The notes under the pieces are model-generated. The model saw nothing but the letters and a program-made list of their open reading frames with translations, was not told where the DNA came from and did no database searches. From positions 1 to 6,353 of the forward strand of contig CAJFUU010000279.1 of assembly GCA_904420265.1 (NCBI GenBank): 6,353 nt of DNA, in the 5' to 3' direction. Shown in pieces: positions 1 through 4,664 of this stretch. Numbering within the stretch: position 1 is the first letter of the stretch; every line of letters starts with the position of its first letter. This DNA is from an uncultured Clostridia bacterium (GTDB lineage: Bacteria > Bacillota > Clostridia > Christensenellales > Aristaeellaceae). Both the position numbers and the translations under genes were made by a program.

Positions 1-18
1 AAATGCACGCTTTTGCAT
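1..18 (-). CDS. Start of a gene cut off by the left edge (first 6 codons only)
   Basis: An ATG at 18-16 on the minus strand opens a frame reading M-Q-K-R-A-F before the window ends. It is believed real because of what lies upstream: an AGGAG ribosome binding site at 33-29, ten bases from the ATG, and a near-consensus promoter at 82-54. The gene lies downstream of the TPM-domain gene in the same orientation but has its own promoter, so it is probably a separate transcription unit. Six residues do not allow any product to be named. Confidence 0.45.
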
Positions 19-53
19 GGAACCGACTCTCCTTCCGCAAAATTCCTGGTTTT

Positions 54-82
54 ATTATAGCACACAGGGAGCGGAGTGTGAA
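54..82 (-). promoter_or_regulatory. Sigma-A type promoter for the gene leaving the left edge
   Basis: On the minus strand a -35 box TTCACA (82-77, five of six matches to TTGACA) is separated by exactly 17 bases from a perfect -10 box TATAAT (59-54). An inverted repeat, CACAC / GTGTG, occupies 61-65 and 76-80. It fills the spacer and runs into the -35 box, so it could be a repressor operator; that part is inference. The promoter starts about 50 bases beyond the stop codon of the TPM-domain gene. Confidence 0.62.
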
Positions 83-132
83 CAGGATTTACAAAAATCC
101 GCCACACCCTGCGCCAAAAAGCAACATTTCAT

Positions 133-1104
133 TTATCGGCCGCGTCCGGCTCCGCCGCCGCGCGATCCGCCGCCGCCACCAGAGCGGCCACCGCCAAAAC
201 CGCCGCTTCTGCGACCGCCGCCCCGGGAAGCGCCGCCAAAGCCCCCGCCAAAACCGCCAAAACCGCCGCTGCGTGGACGGGGAGGACGCGGCGGGCGCGG
301 GGGATGGGGGTGCTGGCCGGGACGCGGACCGCCCCAGAAAGGTCCCCACCGGCGCGGGGGACGGGGATGCACCGGCGGATGATAGCGGCGATAGCGCCGG
401 TAGCCGAAACCGCCGCCAATGCCGGCAAGCAACAGAAGGGCAATAAGCAGCAACAGGCCAAAACCGCTGCAGCTGCAACTTATACAGTCAAAAGCAAGCA
501 AATTGACACAACCTCCCTGCGCTTGCGGCGCATGCCGCTCTTCGTATTCTTGTGCGCCCGCTTCAGTTTCCAAAAAGGCTTCAAAGCGCGCGTCGCCCTC
601 CGCGAGGGTTACGTTGGCATCGCAAATCTCTGCAATACGCTCAAACAAGGCATCAAACAGCTTTCGCACGCCCGCATCATAGTTGCCGGCGGCAAAATCA
701 GCCTCCAAGTATTCCTGCGTCATTTGGTGCACGACGCCGGCGCTGAGTTCAATATCCAAACCAGTACCCGGCATCCAGCTATAGTTCTCGTCTTCAATTG
801 CCAGAACCACAAGAAAGCCATTTTGCTTTTGGGAATCGCCGATGCCCCAGTCGTTGAGAAGTTCCAGCGCGTAATCGTCAATGGACATATCTCCAACCGT
901 ATCTACGGTGACAAATACAATCTGCGCGCCGCAGGCCTCATAGAGCACATCGTTGCAGAAAACTATGTGCCCTTCCGTCTCGTAATCAATGACGTTTGCG
1001 CCGTCATAGACGTAAAAATCCTCTGTCAGCTCGGGAATTTCCGCGGCGAACGCCGCGCCAGAGAGCAGGAAAAGCGCCAGCAGAAGCGCGCACAGGCGTT
1101 TCAT
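133..1104 (-). CDS. Secreted, membrane-anchored TPM-domain protein with Arg/Gly-rich tail
   Basis: A 323-residue protein. Residues 1-20 form a signal peptide (MKR, hydrophobic core, AAFA cleavage site). Residues 22-165 match the TPM domain, a fold with reported phosphatase activity in some plant members and unknown role in most bacteria; its hallmark segment GIGDSQKQNGFLVVLA is at 87-102. Cysteines cluster at 199, 207, 210 and 212, just before a membrane helix at about 214-232. The remaining 88 residues contain no acidic residue and 19 arginines: YRRYRRY, then Pro/Arg/His-rich, then Gly/Arg-rich with RGG-like repeats. By the positive-inside rule the TPM domain should lie outside the cell and the tail inside. 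It is last in the xpaC operon, 6 bases after the LemA-like gene. Its ribosome binding site GGTGGTGA is weak and overlaps the preceding stop codon, suggesting translational coupling. TPM and LemA proteins are often encoded side by side, which supports both calls. The substrate cannot be predicted. Confidence 0.88.
   Translation of the reverse strand: MKRLCALLLALFLLSGAAFAAEIPELTEDFYVYDGANVIDYETEGHIVFCNDVLYEACGAQIVFVTVDTVGDMSIDDYALELLNDWGIGDSQKQNGFLVVLAIEDENYSWMPGTGLDIELSAGVVHQMTQEYLEADFAAGNYDAGVRKLFDALFERIAEICDANVTLAEGDARFEAFLETEAGAQEYEERHAPQAQGGCVNLLAFDCISCSCSGFGLLLLIALLLLAGIGGGFGYRRYRRYHPPVHPRPPRRWGPFWGGPRPGQHPHPPRPPRPPRPRSGGFGGFGGGFGGASRGGGRRSGGFGGGRSGGGGGSRGGGAGRGR
136..267 (-). repeat. Low-complexity Gly/Arg-coding tract of the TPM gene
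   Basis: This stretch codes for residues 280-323 of the TPM-domain protein and is made of GGN glycine codons mixed with arginine, serine and phenylalanine codons. On the plus strand a 9-base unit CCGCCAAAA occurs twice in tandem at 245-262 and is followed by another CCGCC (263-267), coding for repeated Gly-Gly-Phe. Such tracts can change length by slippage and are prone to assembly error. Confidence 0.7.
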
Positions 1105-1110
1105 TTTTCG

Positions 1111-1665
1111 TCACCACCCGAACGTATTGAGCGGCTCCACGCCGAACAGCGCGGCAAGGAGGTTGGCGGGGAAGTTCTCCAGCTTGTCGTTGAAGATGCT
1201 GGCCATGACCGGGTATTGGTCGTTCTGAATCAAGTTCACCGCGCCTTTGAAATCGTTGTAGGCAAGGCGGGCGTCCACAAGTTCGTCCGCGCCGTGACTC
1301 TGCTCAAGCGCCGTATAGAGCGATTCCACGGCGGGCAAAAGTTCCTGATAGGCCGCGTGACGCGCGTCCAGGTCGTCGCCCTCCCGGGTGGCGGCCGCGG
1401 CCGTGCGCACGCTTTCGATCAGATTTTCGTCCGCGCCCAGAAGCACGCCCTGCTCAGCCAGCGCGTCTGCGCGCTCGGCACAGCGCAGAAGATAGGCTTC
1501 CATGCTGTGGCGCACGGAGAGAGAGGTGTCCGTCCCGTCGGAAAACACCTGCAGAATATCATAGCGCTCGTTGCGCAGCGCGCCGCCGCCAAAAAGGACG
1601 ATACTTGCCAGCGCGCAGACAATCAGCACGACCAGCGCCAGTTTACGGTTTTCCGAAAGACGCAT
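1111..1665 (-). CDS. Divergent LemA-like membrane-anchored protein
   Basis: A 184-residue protein with one hydrophobic helix at about residues 9-27 after a basic N-terminus (MRLSENRK), then a helical, mostly extracytoplasmic domain. The resemblance to the LemA family is best in the C-terminal third: AYNDF at 135-139, then FNDKLENFPANLLAALFGV at 158-176, like the LemA ending (YN...FP.N..A...GF). The usual LemA N-terminal signature around R-x-D-L-I-P-N-L-V is not recognisable; residues 50-70 occupy its place in degenerate form. The start is fixed by GGGAGG at 1678-1673, seven bases before the ATG. It lies 15 bases after telA and 6 bases before the TPM-domain gene, a common LemA partner, which is a large part of the reason for the call. 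LemA has no established biochemical activity; a scaffold or envelope role is only inferred. It could instead be a lineage-specific helical protein. Confidence 0.68.
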   Translation of the reverse strand: MRLSENRKLALVVLIVCALASIVLFGGGALRNERYDILQVFSDGTDTSLSVRHSMEAYLLRCAERADALAEQGVLLGADENLIESVRTAAAATREGDDLDARHAAYQELLPAVESLYTALEQSHGADELVDARLAYNDFKGAVNLIQNDQYPVMASIFNDKLENFPANLLAALFGVEPLNTFGW

Positions 1666-1680
1666 GATATTTCCTCCCGT

Positions 1681-2811
1681 TTACTTGCGAATCTCAAGCA
1701 GCTTCTGCCGCAGTTCATTTTCGATGTTGCGAAGCTGGCCCTCGGCGGCGGCGCGCTTCTGGCGGCCTTCCTGCTGGATGGTAAGCACTTCGTCCATGGT
1801 GTCGATGAGCATCTGGTTGGTCTGCTCCAGCGTTTCGATGTCCACAATGCCGCGCTCGGCCTCTTTGGCGCTTTCGGTGGTGGCCATTTTGAGTTTTTCA
1901 GCGTTTTTGCGCAGAAGTTCGTTGGTCAAATCGCTTACGGCGCGCTGGGCCTCCATGGCGCTTTGCGTGTGGGCGAGGCCCAGCGCCAACACCATCTGGC
2001 TCTTCCAGAGGGGAATTGTGTTGTTCAGAGACGTCTGAATCTTTTCCGCCATCAGCTGGTTGCTGGATTGGATCAGGCGAATTTGCGGCGCCATTTGGAT
2101 GGAGATGTTGCGCGTAAGCTGTAAATCGTACAGTTTCTTTTCAAAGCGCTCGCACTTTTCGTTTAAGTCCTTGGCGGCCTGGGCGTCCTCCGGCAATCCG
2201 CTCTTCTGCGCCTTGTCGTAGGCGGCCTTGAGATCGGTTGCCCGCACTTCCTCCAGACGCTGCTTTCCGGCGGCGATATACATGGAAAGTTCTTTGAAGT
2301 AGGTCAGGTTCTGCTCGTAAAGCCGGTCGAGCATGGCAATGTCCTTGAGAAGCTGCACCTGATGCGCCTCCAGCCCCTCGCAGATTTTGTTGACGTTGGT
2401 CTCCGCCTCGTCATAGCGGGTTTTGAGCATTTCCACCTTGTCCGTCTGGCGCTTGAACCAGCCGAAGATGCCCTTTTTCTCCTCTTCGTCGGAGGAAAAG
2501 CCCTTCAACTCGCCTACGAGGTTGGCAATCATGTCGCCGACTTCGTCCAAGTCTTTGGTTTTGACGTTTTTAAGCGCCACGTCGGAAAATTCGGCGATGC
2601 CCTGCTGGGCGCTGGCGCCATAGGAAAACACCAGGTTTGTATCCGTTACGTCGATCTGTTTGGCAAATTCGTCAATTTGAGCCTGTTCTTCGGGGGTGAA
2701 CTGCGGCTCCTGAATACTCTCCTGCGCAACGGAAACTTCCTGCGCAGCGGGCGCGACGGCGGTTTCAGCCGCGGACGGGGTAGGGTTGAGCGTGAGCTTG
2801 ATCTCAGACAT
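1681..2811 (-). CDS. telA: TelA family (toxic anion resistance) protein
   Basis: A 376-residue, highly charged, alpha-helical protein without signal peptide or membrane segment, so presumably cytoplasmic. Residues 1-50 are an acidic, Ala/Glu/Pro-rich linker. The TelA core follows, with family segments that are easy to see: MLDRLYEQNLTYFKELSMYI (160-179), then AAGKQRLEE (180-188), YDLQLTRNISIQMAPQIRLI (228-247) and TIPLWKSQMVLALGLA (265-280). The C-terminus is a long coiled-coil-like helix. The family takes its name from plasmid tellurite-resistance genes; the Bacillus relative YaaN also sits beside xpaC, and relatives have been tied to resistance to cell-envelope agents, but no molecular mechanism is settled. 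The start at 2811 is chosen over an in-frame ATG at 2829 because AGGAGG at 2826-2821 lies nine bases before it and the resulting N-terminus, MSEIKLTL, is typical. It overlaps the end of xpaC by 8 bases. Confidence 0.94.
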   Translation of the reverse strand: MSEIKLTLNPTPSAAETAVAPAAQEVSVAQESIQEPQFTPEEQAQIDEFAKQIDVTDTNLVFSYGASAQQGIAEFSDVALKNVKTKDLDEVGDMIANLVGELKGFSSDEEEKKGIFGWFKRQTDKVEMLKTRYDEAETNVNKICEGLEAHQVQLLKDIAMLDRLYEQNLTYFKELSMYIAAGKQRLEEVRATDLKAAYDKAQKSGLPEDAQAAKDLNEKCERFEKKLYDLQLTRNISIQMAPQIRLIQSSNQLMAEKIQTSLNNTIPLWKSQMVLALGLAHTQSAMEAQRAVSDLTNELLRKNAEKLKMATTESAKEAERGIVDIETLEQTNQMLIDTMDEVLTIQQEGRQKRAAAEGQLRNIENELRQKLLEIRK

Positions 2812-3463
2812 TTCCGTTTTCCTCCTCATCGTGTTGCTTAGAATCCGCGCGGATGCCGTCCGCTGCCAGCATAGTTTCCAGAACGTCTATATCCGTCTGT
2901 ATGTCCATGGCCTCGTGGCGATAGAGGCTGTCAAGCTGCTTTTCAAACGCGGCGGCAATCATCTCCAGGCTGTTTTCCACACTGCGCATTGCGCCCTGTA
3001 TATTTTCGCCCTGCGATCCGGTCTGCATAAGCGCGCGATATTGCGTAAGCAGCTTGTCCGCCGTGGGCAGATAGTAATTCATGAACCGGCGCACTTCGGC
3101 GGCGCGCGCAGCGTCCTTTTCCAACGCGTCAAAAATTTTCGCACCGGCGTCGGTCATGCGCTTGAGGCGCGCGGAAATGGCCTCGTCTTCGATGGCCTCG
3201 TCCGCCTCGCGCAAACTGCGCAGCGCGGCGCGGCCCTCGGCAATTTGCCGATCCACCTGCTTGTCGCCGCTGTCGGGCGCCGCTTCCACCTCCACAGTAC
3301 GGCCGGGGATAAACACGCTTGCGACCAGATACACCGCCAGGGACACGCAGGCGGCGATGATGATAAAGATCAATTCATAAATCGGCGCAAACAGGCCGAA
3401 CAGTATCCACGTCAACGCCGCAAGATAGATCGGGATGGCCGATTTGATTTTTACGGTCTTCAT
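2804..3463 (-). CDS. xpaC: XpaC family membrane protein
   Basis: A 219-residue protein. Two closely spaced hydrophobic helices (about 10-27 and 29-52) form an N-terminal hairpin in the membrane, followed by a cytoplasmic helical domain. The family signature RFMNYYLPTADKLLTQY is at 126-142. The name comes from a Bacillus gene reported to affect hydrolysis of 5-bromo-4-chloroindolyl phosphate; no catalytic motif is evident here and enzyme activity should not be assumed. The start is the ATG at 3463, with GGAGG at 3475-3471 seven bases upstream; a longer in-frame start at 3547 would lie upstream of the promoter and is rejected. It is the first gene of the four-gene operon. Its last codons (three consecutive Glu codons, GAG GAG GAA) supply the ribosome binding site for telA, and its stop overlaps the telA start. 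Pairing with TelA is conserved in Gram-positive bacteria. Confidence 0.9.
   Translation of the reverse strand: MKTVKIKSAIPIYLAALTWILFGLFAPIYELIFIIIAACVSLAVYLVASVFIPGRTVEVEAAPDSGDKQVDRQIAEGRAALRSLREADEAIEDEAISARLKRMTDAGAKIFDALEKDAARAAEVRRFMNYYLPTADKLLTQYRALMQTGSQGENIQGAMRSVENSLEMIAAAFEKQLDSLYRHEAMDIQTDIDVLETMLAADGIRADSKQHDEEENGNV
2821..2826 (-). promoter_or_regulatory. Ribosome binding site of telA inside the xpaC coding end
   Basis: AGGAGG (2826-2821 on the minus strand) lies nine bases before the telA ATG at 2811 and at the same time encodes part of the Glu-Glu-Glu run near the C-terminus of XpaC. It decides the telA start against an alternative ATG at 2829. With the 8-base overlap of the two genes it indicates that translation of telA is coupled to that of xpaC. 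Confidence 0.85.
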
Positions 3464-3481
3464 GGAAGCACCTCCACAAAT

Positions 3482-3510
3482 ATTGTAGCGCATGGGAGCC
3501 CCGCTTGCAA
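3482..3510 (-). promoter_or_regulatory. Promoter of the xpaC-telA-lemA-TPM operon
   Basis: On the minus strand TTGCAA (3510-3505) and TACAAT (3487-3482) are separated by exactly 17 bases, a good sigma-A type promoter. Transcription would begin near 3477-3474, only about 12-14 bases before the xpaC start codon, so the GGAGG ribosome binding site (3475-3471) sits at the very 5' end of the mRNA. There is no room for a leader regulator; control would have to act at the promoter. Confidence 0.75.
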
Positions 3511-3545
3511 GGGAGCGCGCGTTCAAAACAGCGCTCTGCGCGCCC
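3511..3545. repeat. GC-rich imperfect inverted repeat between the exonuclease gene and xpaC promoter
   Basis: Two alternative pairings can be drawn: GAGCGC (3513-3518) with GCGCTC (3531-3536), or GGG plus CGCGC (3511-3513, 3516-3520) with GCGCGCCC (3538-3545) leaving a two-base bulge. It lies directly after the exonuclease stop codon and directly upstream of the xpaC -35 box. No T-tract follows on the minus strand, so it is not a standard intrinsic terminator. It may be a pause or mRNA 3' end element, or an operator for the xpaC promoter. Confidence 0.35.
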
Positions 3546-3553
3546 AAAACCGC

Positions 3554-4306
3554 TTATTTGAGCACCAATTCCACCGGGCAGTGGTCGCTGCCCATAATCT
3601 GGTCGTGAATGGAGGCGGAAACCAGACGGTCTTTGAGCCGCTGGCTGACCAGGAAATAGTCGATGCGCCATCCCGCGTTGCGGCTGCGCGCCCCGCCGAT
3701 ATAACTCCACCAACTGTACGCGCCGGTTTTGTCCGGATAGAAATAGCGGAAGGTGTCGATAAAGCCCGCCGCCAGCAGCTCGGAAAATTTGCCGCGTTCC
3801 TGGTCGGTAAAACCGGCGTTCATGCGGTTGGTTTTGGGGTTTTTCAGGTCAATCTCCTCGTGGGCCACGTTAAGGTCGCCACAGATCACCACGGGTTTTT
3901 TCTGATCCAGCCCTTTTAAGTATTCGCGAAAATCGTCTTCCCAACGCTCGCGATAGGAAAGGCGGCGCAAGCCGTCCTGTGAATTGGGCGTATAGCAGCA
4001 AACGAGGTAAAAATCCTCAAATTCGCAGGTGATAACGCGGCCTTCGTGGTCGTGTTCGTCAATGCCGATGCCGACAGTATGCCCAAGCACCGGCAGGCGC
4101 GAAAGCACGGCCGTTCCGGAATACCCCTTCTTTTCCGCGGAATTGATCAGCGCCTGATAGCCCGGCAGGTTCACATTGTAATGCTCAGGGCTCATTTTGA
4201 TCTCTTGCAGGCAAATAACGTCGGCGTCCAGCGCCGCCATGCTTTCTTCAAAACCCTTCTTTACGCAGGCGCGCAGGCCGTTGACGTTCCAGGATATCAA
4301 CTTCAT
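3554..4306 (-). CDS. xth: Exodeoxyribonuclease III (AP endonuclease)
   Basis: A 250-residue cytoplasmic DNA repair enzyme of the exonuclease III / APE1 branch of the endonuclease-exonuclease-phosphatase fold. The family cleaves DNA 5' of abasic sites and removes 3' blocking groups in base excision repair. All expected motifs are present in order: SWNVNGLRA with N7, LQEIKM with metal-binding E35, CYTPNS with Y105, GDLNVAHEEIDL with D144 and N146, WRIDYFLVS with D216, and GSDHCPV with D241 and H242. The length is normal and nothing is missing. The start at 4306 is supported by AGGAGGG at 4319-4313, seven bases upstream. It is transcribed away from cysS and is separated by 90 bases from xpaC, which has its own promoter, so it looks monocistronic apart from possible read-through into the xpaC operon. 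Confidence 0.97.
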   Translation of the reverse strand: MKLISWNVNGLRACVKKGFEESMAALDADVICLQEIKMSPEHYNVNLPGYQALINSAEKKGYSGTAVLSRLPVLGHTVGIGIDEHDHEGRVITCEFEDFYLVCCYTPNSQDGLRRLSYRERWEDDFREYLKGLDQKKPVVICGDLNVAHEEIDLKNPKTNRMNAGFTDQERGKFSELLAAGFIDTFRYFYPDKTGAYSWWSYIGGARSRNAGWRIDYFLVSQRLKDRLVSASIHDQIMGSDHCPVELVLK

Positions 4307-4329
4307 TGGTTTCCCTCCTATGCCGTTTT

Positions 4330-4358
4330 ATTGTATCAGAAGTTTGTGAATTTTGGAA
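4330..4358 (-). promoter_or_regulatory. Putative promoter of the exonuclease III gene
   Basis: On the minus strand TACAAT (4335-4330) is a good -10 box, and TTCCAA (4358-4353), 17 bases upstream, is a poor -35 box (three of six matches). The start point would be near 4323, giving a leader of about 17 bases that includes the ribosome binding site. The -35 box is about 40 bases from the divergent cysS -35 box. Confidence 0.5.
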
Positions 4359-4399
4359 GCGTCTGCGCCAATTTCACGCCGCCGGACGGGAAAATTTGC

Positions 4400-4428
4400 T
4401 TGACGAACGCGCCTGTCTGTCGTATAAT
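4400..4428 (+). promoter_or_regulatory. Strong promoter of cysS
   Basis: TTGACG (4400-4405) and a perfect TATAAT (4423-4428) are separated by 17 bases. Transcription should start at about 4434-4436, just before the first conserved T-box bases, giving a leader of about 230 bases ahead of the cysS start codon. Confidence 0.87.
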
Positions 4429-4436
4429 AGCGCAAA

Positions 4437-4643
4437 GACGATGACCGGGAGGAGTAAGCGGCGCAAGCGCCCAAGAGACCGGCGGCCACAGGCTGCAAAC
4501 CGCCGGGACGCCAGCCGCCCAACGGTGCGCCCGCGAGTTGCCGTGCCGAACGGAGTAGGCCCGGCCGCCTGCCACGTTACGGCCCAAAGCAAAACGCAGA
4601 GTGGAACCGCGGCCACGCCTCTGTATGGGGCGGGCCGCTTTTT
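4437..4643 (+). ncRNA. T-box riboswitch (tRNA-Cys sensing) in the cysS leader
   Basis: The leader shows the T-box parts in order. GATGA (4440-4444) resembles the kink-turn 5' side, with GAG at 4535-4537 as its partner. CGGG (4446-4449) pairs with CCCG (4530-4533) as lower Stem I. AGTA (4453-4456) is the specifier-loop S-turn side. AGAGA (4474-4478) precedes a perfect distal hairpin, CCGGCGG (4479-4485) with CCGCCGG (4500-4506). The likely specifier is TGC (4526-4528), a Cys codon. The T-box sequence AGAGTGGAACCGCGG is at 4598-4612. The antiterminator is drawn cleanly: CAGAG (4597-4601) with CTCTG (4619-4623), bulge TGGAACC (4602-4608), then GCG (4609-4611) with CGC (4616-4618). The bulge begins TGGA, complementary to the UCCA end of tRNA-Cys. 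Uncharged tRNA-Cys should stabilise the antiterminator and switch cysS on. Weak point: the bases before the specifier depart from the usual GAAC. Confidence 0.94.
4609..4643 (+). terminator. Conditional terminator of the cysS T-box
   Basis: GCGGCC (4609-4614) pairs with GGCCGC (4633-4638); inside it, after one bulged A, CGCC (4616-4619) pairs with GGCG (4629-4632). Five T residues follow (4639-4643). The 5' strand reuses bases 4609-4621 of the antiterminator, so the two structures exclude each other: this hairpin forms when tRNA-Cys is charged and stops transcription before cysS. Confidence 0.88.
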
Positions 4644-4664
4644 GATGGAAACGGAGGGAACGGC

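Noticed and set aside
85..100. Terminator for the TPM operon (GGATTT-ACAA-AAATCC)
   Set aside because: The hairpin is short and AT-rich and no T-tract follows on the minus strand; no convincing terminator for the operon was found.
304..2124. 606-codon plus-strand open frame
   Set aside because: It lies antisense to the TPM, LemA-like and telA genes, crosses their boundaries, has no ribosome binding site and translates to low-complexity residues; GC-rich codon usage of the real genes explains it.
2812..2829. Upstream telA start at 2829
   Set aside because: It lies within the xpaC end and its ATG precedes the AGGAGG; the start at 2811 has correct spacing and the typical MSEIKLTL beginning.
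3464..3547. N-terminal extension of XpaC starting at 3547
   Set aside because: The extension would include the operon promoter, and the ATG at 3463 has an excellent ribosome binding site and gives the normal family N-terminus.
2786..3919. 377-codon plus-strand open frame
   Set aside because: Antisense to xpaC and the end of the exonuclease gene, spans the xpaC promoter, and resembles no protein family.
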